From the NCBI GenBank assembly GCA_963680875.1, contig OY804589.1, positions 31,908,962-31,972,961 on the forward strand: a stretch of 64,000 nucleotides of DNA, written 5' to 3'. The notes beneath the pieces were generated by a model. That model saw only the letters and a program-made list of their open reading frames with translations, was not told where the DNA came from and did no database searches. This stretch comes from Bathymodiolus brooksi. Taxonomy: Eukaryota > Mollusca > Bivalvia > Mytilida > Modiolidae. Positions 32,495 to 42,600 of this stretch are shown piece after piece. How positions within the stretch are numbered: position 1 is the first letter of the stretch; the number at the start of each line of letters is the position of its first letter. Both the position numbers and the translations under genes were made by a program.

Positions 32495-35195
32495 TCAGAA
32501 GCCGTAATTTGAAGGCCAGACAACACAATCACGAAAAGAAAAAGGACAATAACAGTTTGAAGATGCCAAAAAGGGCTATCAGAAGCCGTAATTTAAAGGC
32601 CAGACAACACAATAATCAAAAGAAAAAGAACAAGAAAAGTTTGAAGATGCCAAAAGGGGCTATCAGAAGCCGTAATTTGAAGGCCAAACAACACAATAAC
32701 CAAAAGAAAAAGGACAAGAAAAGCTTGAAGACGCCAAAGAGGTAATCAGAAGCCGTAATTTGAAGGCCAGACAACACAATAACCAAAGGAAAAAGGACAA
32801 GAAAAGCTTGAAGACGCCAAACGGGTAAACATAAGCGTAATTGGAAGGCCAGACAACACAATAACCAAAGGAAAAAGGACAAGAAAAGCTTGAAGACGCC
32901 AAAGGGATAATCAGAAGCCGTAATTTGAAGGCCAGACAACACAATAACCAAAAGAAAAAGGACAAGAAAAGCTTGAAGACGCCAAAGGGATAATCAGAAG
33001 CCGTAATTTGAAGGCCAGACAACACAATAACCAAAAGAAAAAGGACAAGAAAAGCTTGAAGACGCCAAAGGGGTAATCAGAAGCCGTAATTTGAAGGCCA
33101 GACAACACAATAACCAAAGGAAAAAGGACAAGAAAAGCTTGAAGACGCCAAACGAGTAAACATAAGCGTAATTGGAAGGCCAGACAACACAATAACCAAA
33201 GGAAAAAGGACAAGAAAAGCTTGAAGACGCCAAAAAGATAATCAGAAGCCGTAATTTGAAGGCCAGACAACACAATAACCAAAAGAAAAAGGACAAGAAA
33301 AGCTTGAAGATGCCAAAAGGGGCTATCAGAAGCGTCATTTGAAGGCCAGACAACACAATAACCAAAAGAAAAAGGACAAGAAAAGTTTGAAGACGCCAAA
33401 TGGGTAATCAGAAGCCGTAATGTGAAGTCCAGACACCACAATAACCGAACGAAAAAGGACAAGAAAAGCTTGAAGACGCCAAAGGGGTAATCAGAAGCCG
33501 TAATTTGAAGGCCAGACAACACAATAACCAAAAGAAAAAGGATAAAAAAAGTTTGAAGATGCCAAAGGGGTAATCAGAAGCCGTAATTTGAAGGCCAGAC
33601 AACACAATAACCAAATGAAAAAGGACAAGAAAAGTTTGAAGATGCCAAAAGGGGTAATCAGAAGCCGTAATGTGAAGGCCAGACAACACAATAACCAAAT
33701 GAAAAAGGACAAGAAAAGCTTGAAGACGCCAAAGGGGTAATCAGAAGCCGTAATTTGAAGTCCACATAACACAATAACCAAAAGAAAAAGGACAAGAAAA
33801 GCTTGAAGACGCCAAAGGGGTAATCAGAAGCCGTAATTTGAAGGCCAGACAACACAATCACGAAAAGAAAAAGGACAATAACAGTTTGAAGATGCCAAAA
33901 AGGGCTATCAGAAGCCGTAATTTAAAGGCCTGACAACACAATAACCAAAAGAAAAAGGACAAGAAAAGTTTGAAGATGCCAAAAGGGGCTATCAGAAGCC
34001 GTAATTTGAAGGCCAGACAACACAATAACCAAAAGAAAAAGGACAAGAAAAGCTTGAAGACGCCAAAGAGGTAATCAGAAGCCGTAATTTGAAGGCCAGA
34101 CAACACAATAACCAAAGGAAAAAGGACAAGAAAAGCTTGAAGACGCCAAACGGGTAAACATAAGCGTAATTGGAAGGCCAGACAACACAATAACCAAAGG
34201 AAAAAGGACAAGAAAAGCTTGAAGACGCCAAAGGGATAATCAGAAGCCGTAATTTGAAGGCCAGACAACACAATAACCAAAAGAAAAAGGACAAGAAAAG
34301 CTTGAAGATGCCAAAGGGATAATCAGAAGCCGTATTTGAAGGCCAGACAACACAATAACCAAAAGAAAAAGGACAAGAAAAGCTTGAAGACGCCAAAGGG
34401 GTAATCAGAAGCCGTAATTTGAAGGCCAGACAACACAATAACCAAAAGAAAAAGGATAAGAAAAGTTTGAAGATGCCAAAGGGGTAATCAGAAGCGTAAT
34501 TGGAAATCCAGACAACACAATAACCAAAAGAAAAAGGACAAGAAAAGCTTGAAGACGCCAAAGGGGTAATCAGAAGCCGTAATTTGAAGGCTTGACAACA
34601 CAATAACCGAAAGAAAAAGGACAAAAAAGCTTGAAGACGCCAAAGGGGTAATCAGAAGCCGTAATTTGAAGGCCAGAAAACACAATAACCAAAAGAAAAA
34701 GGATAAGAAAAGTTTGAAGATGCCAAAGGGGTAATCAGAAGCCGTAATTGGAAGGCCAGACAACACAATAACCAAAAGAAAAAGGACAAGAAAAGTTTGA
34801 AGATGCCAAAGGGGTAATCAGAAGCCGTAATTTGAAGGCCAGACAACACAATAACCAACATAAGGACAAGAAAAGTTTGAAGATGCCAAAGGGGTAATCA
34901 GAAGCCGTAATTTGAAGGCCAGACAACACAATAACCAAAAGAAAAAGGACAAGAAAAGCTTGAAGACGCCAAAGGGGTAATCAGAAGCCGTCATTTGAAG
35001 GCTAGACAACACAATAACCGAACGAAAAAGGACAAGAAAAGCTTGAAGACGCCAAAGGGGTAATCAGAAGCCGTAATTTGAAGGCCAGACAACACAATAA
35101 CCAAAAGAAAAAGGATAAGAAAAGTTTCAAGATGCCAAAGGGGTAATCAGAAGCCGTAATTTGAAGGCCAGACAACACAATAACCAAAAGAAATG

Positions 35196-35280
35196 AGACA
35201 ACAGAGCAAACAATCATCTACAAAGCACTACACAGAAAGCAATAGATTGAACAAAGCAACACGTATATAGATTTTCCTAC
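35196..35280 (+). repeat. Unexpanded family A tail closing the 83-bp array
   Basis: The last satellite unit runs on into ACAATCATCTACAAAGCACT, ACACAGAAAGCAATAGATTG and AACAAAGCAACACG, the sequence that follows the core in single copies (36140-36200). So the array is an internal expansion of one family A element. Confidence 0.8.
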
Positions 35281-35344
35281 ATATAAATGTTATTGTTATT
35301 AGTGATGTTACTTTCTATACTCATCATTTATTTCCACTCTCATT

Positions 35345-35508
35345 GCAATGTGTACTCAATACAACATTATGTGATAAAGTTTATCAGTGACTTACCGCAG
35401 GTCGGTGGTTTTCCCCGGGTAATCTGGTTTTCTCAACCAATAAAACTGACCGCCAGGATATAACTGAAATAGTGTTGTTAGTTGCGTTAAACACAATAAA
35501 CCATAAAC
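35345..35508 (-). mobile_element. Molluscan SINE-like repeat, inverted and shortened
   Basis: On the minus strand the copy has TTTAACGCAACTAACAACAC, a TATATCCTGGCGGTCAG part and ATAAACTTTATCACATAATG. It ends 29 bp upstream of the PAN exon acceptor region. Confidence 0.75.
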
Positions 35509-35536
35509 AATAATTTATCCATTTGTTTTATAGTAG

Positions 35537-35797
35537 TTTGTGTGTCCTTGGATTCAGTCTTATGGCGGTATATCACCGAAAACAAAGATTGTACCTTACA
35601 GACCACTCATATGTTCTACCAAAAACCTGATATGCCGTATACTACAGACTGTGCTAGACTATGTACAGACACGACCAATTGTATTGTATTTCAATATGAT
35701 GCGACTCTGAAGATTTGCTCACTGTTTTCATATTTAGTCCCATACAAGAGTTCGTGTAGCCCAGGGAGTAACGTGAATTCATACAGAAGATATAAAG
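35537..35797 (+). CDS. PAN/Apple-like domain exon of a probable lectin gene
   Basis: Internal exon bounded by TTGTTTTATAGTAG before 35537 and AAAG|GTAAAT (GT at 35798). It encodes about 87 residues: RYITENKDC, TTDCARLC, TTNCIVFQYD, KICSLFSYL and KSSCSPGS. The pattern Cys, Cys-x3-Cys, Cys-I-V-F, Cys, Cys is that of PAN/Apple modules, which are small extracellular folds held by disulfides that bind protein or carbohydrate partners. Both introns are in phase 1, as usual for shuffled extracellular modules, and the phase matches the next exon at 37321. A frame opening with GTG at 35542 is only the read-through of the exon; no signal peptide exon was found upstream. If spliced, the next residue is a split Val codon (G|TA). 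The product is probably secreted. Confidence 0.82.
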
Positions 35798-35904
35798 GTA
35801 AATAAATACATGCACTTATTGTCTATATGTCTCCTCTGTGACACGAATGATACTGGAGATGAATTCCATTATATTTTACAAGGCCGATGCTTTAAGCAAA
35901 ACCG

Positions 35905-35990
35905 TAAGCACCTCCGGTTTCATTCACCAATAAAACTAACCGCTACGATACAACTGAAATATTGTTGAAAGTGACGTTAAACACCAAACA
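35905..35990 (-). mobile_element. Molluscan SINE-like repeat fragment, inverted
   Basis: GTTTCATTCACCAATAAAAC, CGATACAACTGAAATATTG and GTGACGTTAAACACC are the inverse of the left end of the 6455 element. Confidence 0.75.
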
Positions 35991-36057
35991 CTAATCCGTA
36001 AAAAAGCCAAATAAATTATGACTGTAACGAACAAATTAAATCTTTAAAGTTATGCAA

Positions 36058-36204
36058 GAAGAGTTTGAAGATACCAAAGGGGTAATCAGAATCTGTATAT
36101 CGAAGAAGAACGGACAACACAATGGCCAAAAAGAAAAAAAATACAAAAGGACAAACAATGATCTACAAAACATACACATAAAGCTAAAGATCGAATAACA
36201 CTAA
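36058..36204 (+). repeat. Family A, unexpanded copy
   Basis: TTTGAAGATACCAAAGGGG, TAATCAGAATCTG, GGACAACACAATGGCC, AAACAATGATCTACAAAACA and AAAGCTAAAGATCGAATAAC. This is the best single-copy reference for the element whose core is expanded at 24.2-35.2 kb. Confidence 0.8.
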
Positions 36205-36312
36205 CCCCACTAAAGACTAAGAACGCAGCATTCAGGAGCAAGATCAAAGACTGTTTGGCTCGGAATCAGGATAATGTGTCCAAGTGTTGCGACATGTCTA
36301 TCCGCGTACCGT
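36205..36312 (+). mobile_element. SINE core fragment (V-SINE/RUDI-like)
   Basis: TAAGAACGCAGCATTCAGGA, TTTGGCTCGGAATCAGGATA and ATGTGTCCAAGTGTTGCGAC match the core of 14243-14465. The tRNA-like head is missing; family A sequence lies on that side. Confidence 0.7.
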
Positions 36313-36433
36313 TGTTTCAGTTAGCTATATATAGCTAGCACTATTAAAATCTAGCTAAGCGTGTTGGTCTAGTACAATGTGAACATTATCATCTCATTGA
36401 AATGTAACTTGATCCCGCAATGAAATAGAAATA

Positions 36434-37275
36434 TTAATTATTCGTACTTTTTTTCGCAAGACAAGGATAAGCAGGTCCATATCAGATGAGCTCGAAGAGC
36501 GAATGTCGAATCTGATATGGACCTGATAATCCTTGTCGAGCGAAAAAAAATACTAATAATTTTTTTATCGGTAATTTCACAATTTTATCACAGCTTTGTG
36601 ATTTTTGTTGTTATGATTTGACCTTTTTTTTTAATGAAAGGCTTAGTGACGTCACTTTAGACAGCGCATGACAAATGAACAACAGCTGATAATTTCTAGT
36701 ATCACGAGTCGGTGGTCAACTGAACGTTGTTACTAAATTTATCGGGTAATAAAGATCAAAGAAAACTGTAACAAATTACCGATAATTAAAATTATCGGTA
36801 GTTTGTTGCAGTTTCCTTTGATCTTTACTACCTGATTAATAAATGTATCGGGTAATAAAGATCAACGAAAACTGTAACAAATTACCGATAATTAAAATTA
36901 TCGGTAATTTGTTGCAGTTTCCTTTGATCTTTACTACCTGATAAATTTAGTAACAACGTTCAGTTGACCACCCACTCGTGATACTAGAAATTATCAGCTG
37001 TTGATCATTTGTCATGCGCGGTCTAACGTGACGTCACTAAACCTTTCATTTAAACAAAGGTCAAAACACAACAAAAAAATCACAATGCTGTGTTAAAATT
37101 GTGAAATTAACGATAAAAAAATTATTAGTATTAAGAAAAAGGTTAAAACAAAAAAAAAAACAAAAAAATCACAAAGCTGTGTAAACATTGTGAAATTACT
37201 GATAACAAAATTATTAGTATTTTTTTTCGCTCGACAAGGATTATCAGATCCATATCAGACTCGCTCGAAATGCGT
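36434..37275. mobile_element. Nested foldback (palindromic) element
   Basis: An outer palindrome at about 36434-36560 has 40-bp arms (GACAAGGATAAGCAGGTCCA against its inverse at 36511-36535). A larger palindrome runs 36530-37125 with its centre near 36841, and its arms share TAATTTCACAATTTTATC, GTGACGTCAC, ACAGCTGATAATTTCTAGTA and ACCGATAATTAAAATTATCG. The right side has an extra 100-bp duplication, and another end copy (CGCTCGACAAGGATTATC) lies at 37229. No coding sequence. It ends 45 bp before the lectin exon acceptor. Confidence 0.88.
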
Positions 37276-37320
37276 GTTTGGCGGTAGACAACACTATCAC
37301 TCACTCATCTTTGCTTACAG

Positions 37321-37521
37321 TAGGATGTGGTGGTCATGGCTATGTGTATAACAACGAGATTGGACTATGTGTATCATATGGTTTTACATTTGCATCATTT
37401 GGAAAATGGGACATACAAAAGACCCGTTGTGAAGAAAGAGGCCAATCGCTGATGATTGTGGATACCGTAGAAAAATTGCGATTTTTGCAAGACGTTATCA
37501 AGAATATTGGTATTTTTACTT
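37321..37521 (+). CDS. C-type lectin domain, N-terminal exon
   Basis: Acceptor CATCTTTGCTTACAG ends at 37320; donor CTT|GTGAGT has its GT at 37522. The 67-codon exon reads GCGGHGYVYNNEIGLC, then KWDIQKTRCEERGQSLMIVD and TVEKLRFLQDVIKNIG. This is the first half of a C-type lectin fold: the two N-terminal cysteines, the W-x-x-A/Q-x-x-x-C helix with its cysteine, and the G-x-x-L-x-x-I/V strand. Both borders are phase 1, so it joins in frame to the PAN exon (35797) and to the C-terminal exon at 62266. The domain usually binds sugars or proteins outside the cell. The flanking foldback element lies only 45 bp upstream. Confidence 0.85.
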
Positions 37522-37544
37522 GTGAGTATGTTTGCTTGTTTGCT

Positions 37545-37592
37545 TAAGTAGTTCTAAATCCAACTACCATGCGATCACGACCACGACGGTAA
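37545..37592 (+). mobile_element. SINE-like repeat, 3' end only
   Basis: GTTCTAAATCCAACTACCAT and GCGATCACGACCACGACGG match the right end of the 23458 copy. Confidence 0.65.
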
Positions 37593-37659
37593 AATTATAG
37601 AAAACAATAGATAACTTTAAAATGATTCTGCGTTACATTTTTACATCGTAATCAAGACA

Positions 37660-37765
37660 AGTTTGAAGACACCAACAGGGCAATCAGAAGAACAAATAAT
37701 ACAAAGACCAGAAGAAAAACGACAAAGTGGCATACATGATAAACAAAACACTACATAGAAAACAG
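37660..37765 (+). repeat. Family A fragment
   Basis: GTTTGAAGACACCAACAGGG, CAATCAGAAG, AATACAAAGACCAGAAG and AACACTACATAGAAAAC are in family A order. Confidence 0.65.
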
Positions 37766-37964
37766 TTTCTTTCACAATGGAAAAAGAAATGAAATTCATC
37801 ATCGATATTGCTACATTTGCTAATATATCTTCTTTAGTGCAATGATATGGTTGCATAGGAAAGTGTATAAGTATGAGTGTAATTATAAAACAAATCACAT
37901 ATTGAATCCATAAGCAAGGAAAAATTAGTAGTTAACATTATTAATTTTTGATTTTTTGTTTGGT

Positions 37965-38200
37965 GTTTTAATGCCACATTCAGCAATATTTCAGCTATAT
38001 CATGGCGACCAGTTTTAGCGGTGGAAGAAGCCAGAGTACCCGGAGCAACTGGTAAGCTTTATCACTTGCAGCTGCGAGTCGAGTGCACACTTTGTATAAT
38101 TTACAAAGCTGGGCGCGATCCCACGCCGTATTGGTGATATGCCTGTATGAGTTGTTAGGTAATCCAACTATCTAGCTCATTGAGCCACCCGGGCCCTTAA
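37965..38200 (+). mobile_element. Molluscan SINE-like repeat
   Basis: TTTTAATGCCACATTCAGCA, ATATTTCAGCTATATCATGG, CCAGAGTACCCGGAGC and an end near GAGCCACCCGGGCCC. The middle contains GGCGCGATCCCACGCC, which sits where a B-box-like part lies in other copies. Confidence 0.8.
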
Positions 38201-38604
38201 CATTATTGATCTTACACCACTTTACAATGAGTCTTTTATTATCAGTATAATATTTAAGAACTCAGTTTCTCGAGAAAGGTAAGATGTTCCCGATCCACTA
38301 GTTGTACCCGTCATGTTACTGCTGAATGACACGAACATTATGTGAAATGTAAATCGTGTTGGACACCAGTATACGTAAATAAATGCAAATAGCATAAATA
38401 AGTCATGACCCCTCTTGTAAAACAACAGGGGAGTAAAGACGACATTAACAACACAAACCTCTCAAAAAACCGAGAATGAATCAGGTGCTCTGGAACGGTA
38501 AGTACTTTCTGCAACAATAGTCAAACCCGCTATGTTACTCTTGTTACAAATCCGGTCACAAGTCATGAACGAGGAAAAGATCTTATGTCAAATCCCCTCA
38601 CTTT
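38201..38604. other. Intronic DNA, no feature recognised
   Basis: No repeat or coding frame that I can support. It lies between the lectin exon and the left tip of the composite element. Confidence 0.45.
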
Positions 38605-38669
38605 TTTCATGACTGTCTCCACAGACGTGAGTAGTATATGGGGACAGCTCAGGTCACATTTGCGGTGGA

Positions 38670-39010
38670 TCCATGCGGTGGATCTACCGAAGTCACGTGA
38701 CCGACCCTAACCGGAAGTGATGTCACCGGAAGTCACGTGACCTGAAGTGACGTCACCGGAAGAGGACCTAACCGGAAGAGATCGCGTGCGCATGCGCAAC
38801 CGGAAATGTCGCAATATCTACCCTTATGGGGCCTTTTGACCGAAAGTGAAGTCATCAAACGTGACCCATAGTGACCAAAGGTCACATGACCCCGAAGGGT
38901 ATTCCTTGGGTGCGTGCATGCGCAATCGGACAATGCACAATATCCGCCTTAGTGGGGCCTTTTGATCGGAAATAAAGTCACCCGTAATATCCGATCGGAA
39001 GTACCCTTGG
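38670..39010. promoter_or_regulatory. Left tip: repeated promoter-type motifs
   Basis: GTCACGTGAC (38692, 38732; E-box), ACCGGAAGTG (38710; ETS-like), TGACGTCA (38748; CRE-like) followed by CCGGAAG, and TGCGCATGCGCA (38787; NRF1-like) occur in repeats of about 105-110 bp that also share GGGGCCTTTTGA and CGCAATC blocks. These motif classes drive CpG-island promoters in animals. Activity here is inference. Confidence 0.6.
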
Positions 39011-39310
39011 GGTGTTTTCTAGGACGTCCGCGTCCAATAAGTAGCATGGCTAACGGAACTAGCCCTTTCACTGGTTATCTGCCCCTTTTCCACCATTTTA
39101 TTTTCATAATTACATTTCTTACAAAGGTTTGTTGTTTTCGGATATGTTATGTAGTACTCCAAGGGTGTCCGCGTCCTTTTATCATTTTCTAACCTTTTCA
39201 CTGGTTATCTTCCCGCCATTTTCATGTGAAGCAACTTCAATAATGGTTTTCACCTACGGTGTTTTAGGATATGCTGTGTAGTACTACAAGTAGTCTATCA
39301 CGTCCGCGTT
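39011..39310 (-). repeat. Left tip: about 150-bp tandem repeat, two copies
   Basis: Each copy has GGACGTCCGCGTCC-like, TCACTGGTTATC and CCATTTTCAT/CCATTTTATT blocks, with a GTAGTACTCCAAGGGTGTCC part. It is the inverse of 61195-61500, where each unit contains ATGGCGGGAA (an E2F/YY1-like string). The left copy has CCCGCCATTTTC once (39212). Confidence 0.7.
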
Positions 39311-39430
39311 GCATTTTTCTTATATTTTCAGAGATCTTGACGTTTCTTGATTCCTTACTCTAATTTTCGCGTTTATTCAACATCTTATTCACTATTTTGT
39401 TGACTTGTTGCAGATTTGTCATAGGTAATA
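39240..39430 (-). pseudogene. Broken counterpart of the open segment at 61079
   Basis: On the minus strand, from ATGACAAATCTGCAACAAGT, it aligns with the frame at 61079-61264 but has in-frame stops (after KRE-N and after HS-I-S). The right copy is open, the left is not. Confidence 0.65.
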
Positions 39431-39642
39431 TTAATGTGTGATATTTTCATGTGTTTCGTTTTGTTTTTGCTTGTAACGTGCTTTGGGTGGAATTTCAACA
39501 CTATTATAATGGCGGCGGAGGAGGAGGAGGGCGGCAGTGGCGGCGGAGGAGCAGGAGGAGGGTTACAGCGGAGGTAGAGGAGGAGGAGGAGGTCTCTTCG
39601 GGTGTAATAATGACTAACACAGAAATCTTCCATATTTTCCAT
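39385..39642 (-). pseudogene. Proline-rich segment after the array, left copy
   Basis: Reads MENMEDFCVSHYYTRRDLL, a Leu run, a 13-residue Pro-rich tract, a Ser run, then AAIIIVLKFHP. It matches the right copy (60860-61054) residue for residue in spacing up to KFHP, after which the frames diverge. The start MENMED is the same sequence as the end of the coiled-coil exon (KDMEHMEE), which places it as the continuation of the exon interrupted by the array. Most differences between copies change the amino acid, so there is no sign of purifying selection. GC-rich trinucleotide runs make open frames easy here. Confidence 0.4.
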
Positions 39643-42600
39643 ATCTTTTCACTATTCAACTTACCTTTCTTCCATATATTCCCTATCATTTAACAATTTT
39701 CTTCTTTATTTTCCAAATCATTTCACTATTCAACTTATCTTTCTTCCACGTTTTCCATATCATTTCACATTTCATCAATATTTTCCATATCATTTCACAA
39801 TTTTCTTCCGTATTTACCAAATCTTTTCACTATTCAACTTATCTCTCTTTCATAATTTCCATATCTTTACACTATTTTCTTCTGTATTTTCCATATCTTT
39901 TCACTATTCACCTTACTTTTCTTCCATATTTTCCATATTATTTCACAATTCAACCTACTCTTCTTCCGCATTTACTATATATTTTCACTATTCAACTTAC
40001 TTTTCTTCTGAATTTGCCATATCTTTTCAGTATTCATCTTGTCTTTCTTCCATATTGTCCATATCTTATCACTATTCCACCTGCCTTTCTTCCATATTTT
40101 CCATATCATTTCACAATTTTCTTCTGTATTTTCCAAATCTTTTCACTATTCAACTTGCTTTTCTTCTATATTTTTCATATCCTTTTACTATTTTCTTCTG
40201 TATTTTCCATATCTTTTCAATATTCAACTTACTTTTCTTCCATATTTTCCATATATTTTCACTATTCCACTTATCTTTCTTCCATATTTTCCCTATTTTT
40301 TCACTATTCGACTTAATTTTCTTCTATGTTGTCCATATATTATCACTCTTCGACTTGCCTTTCTTCCATATTTTCCATATCATTTCACATTCCAACATGC
40401 CTTTCTTCCATATTGTCCATATCTTACCACTATTTGACTTACTTTTCCTTCCATATTTTCCATATCATTTCACAATTTTTTTCTGTATTTACCAAATCTT
40501 TTCACTATTCAACTTATCTCTCTGTCATAGTTTCCATATCTTTACACTATTTTCTTCTGTATTTTCCGTATCTTTTCACTATTCACCTTACTTTTCTTCC
40601 ATATTTTTCCCTATCTTTCCACTATTCAACTGGAGTTTCTTCCATTATTTCCCTATCTTTTCACAATTGTTTTCCATAATTTACATATCTTTTCACTATT
40701 CAACTTGCCTTTCTTCCATATTTTCCATATCTTTTCAATATTCAACTTGCCTTTCTTCCACATTTTCCATATCATTTCACTATTCAACCTACTTTTTTCC
40801 ATATTTTTCATATCTTTTCACAATGTCCTTCTGTATTTTCCAAATCTTTTCACTATTCGACTTGCCTTTATTCCATAATTTCCATATCTTTTCACTATTT
40901 TCTTCTGTATTTTCCATATTTCTTTCAAAATGATCGTATCTTTTTGCTATTCAACTTGTCTTTCTTCCATATTGTCCATATCTTATCACTATTCGATTTG
41001 CCTTTCTTCCATATTTTCCATATCATTTCACAATTTTCTTTTGTATTTTCCAAATCTTATCATTATTCAACTTGGGTTTCTTCCATATTTTTCATATATT
41101 TTCAGTATTCAACTTAACTTTTTTCCATATTTTCCTTATCTTTTCACTATTCGACTTACTTTTCTTCTGTATTTTCCAAACCTTTTCACTATTCAACTTA
41201 CTTTTCTTCCATATTTTCCATATCATTTCACAATTCAATCTACTCTTATGCGCATTTTCTATATATTTTCACTATTGAACTTACTTTTCTTCTGAATTTT
41301 CCATATCTTTTCACTATTCATCTTGTCTTTCTTCCATATTGTCCATATCTTATCACTATTCCACTTGCCTTTCTTCCATATTTTCCATATCATTTCACAA
41401 TTTTCTTCTGTATTTTCCAAATCTTTTCACTATTCAACTTGCTTTTCTTCTATATTTTTCATATCTTTTTACTATTTTCGTCTGTATTTTCCATATCTTT
41501 TCAATATTCAACTTACTTTTCTTCCATATTTTCCATATGTTTTCACTATTCAACTTATCTTTCTTCCATATTTTCCATATTTTTTCACTATTCGACTTAA
41601 TTTTCTTCTATGTTGTCCATATATTATCACTCTTCGACTTACTTTTTGTTTCCATATTTTCCATATCATTTCAAAATTTTCTTCTGTATTTTCCAAATCT
41701 TTTCACTATTAAACTTGGGTTTCTTCCATATTTTTTATATTTCTTCATTATTTAACTTGACTTTCTTCCGTATTGGCCATATCATATTACTATTCGACTT
41801 GGGTTTCTTCCATATTTTTCATATATTTTTATTATTCGACTTGCCTTTCTTCCATGTTTTCCATATAATTTCACATTTCAATTTACTTTTCTTCCATATT
41901 TTCCAAATCTTTCAACTATTTAGCTTACATTTCTTCCATATTTTCCAAATAATTTCACTATTCAACTGACTTTTCATCCTAATTTTCCAGATCATTTCAC
42001 TATTCAACTTATCTTTCTTCCATGTTTTCCATATCATTTCACATTTCATCCATATTTTCCATATCATTTCACACATTTCTACTGTATTTTCCAAATCTTT
42101 TCATTATTCAACTTGCATTTCTTCATATTTTCCATATCTTTTCACTATTCAACTTGTGTTTCTTCCATTATTTTCATATTTTTTCACAATTTTCTTACGT
42201 ATTTTCCAAATCATTTCCCTATTCGACTTGTCTTTCTTCCATATTTTCCATATCATTTCACTATTCAACTTACTTTTCTTCTGTATTTTCCATATGATTT
42301 CACATTTCAACTTACCTTTCTTCCATATTTTGCATATCATTTCACAATTCTACCTACTTTTCTTTCATATTTTTCATAACTTTTCACAATTTCCTTCTGT
42401 ATTTTCCAAATCTTTTCACTATTCGACTTCTCTTTCTTCCATAATTTCCATATCTTTTCACAAATTTCTGCCATATATTTCATATCTTTTCACTATTCAA
42501 CTTGCCTTTCTTCCATATTTTTCACATCTTTTCACAATTTTCTTCCGTATTTTTCCAAATCATTTCACTATTCGACTTGCCTTTGTTCCATATTTTTCAT

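Larger units (their letters stand above)
24246..35195 (+). repeat. 83-bp satellite array, about 130 copies with higher-order repeats
   Basis: The unit is GAAGCCGTAATTTGAAGGCC, AGACAACACAATAACCAAAA, GAAAAAGGACAAGAAAAGCT, TGAAGACGCCAAAGGGGTAA and TCA. It is the family A core. Units come in recognisable variants (CAATCACGAAAAG with AATAACAGTTTG; CGGGTAAACATAAGCG; CCAACATAAGGAC). A cassette containing the first two variants recurs about every 1.0-1.4 kb. Since 83 is not a multiple of three, minus-strand frames of 65-210 codons appear in staggered series; they are artefacts. Confidence 0.98.

Noticed and set aside
24246..35195. CRISPR-like regular array
   Set aside because: Units are contiguous with no unique spacers, the repeat is 83 bp, and the setting is an animal genome.
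24444..35217. Dozens of minus-strand frames of 64-210 codons (VIVLSGLQITASDYPFG-type)
   Set aside because: They recur with the 83-bp satellite and its 3,568-bp repeat, shift frame every unit and overlap each other; no coding evidence.
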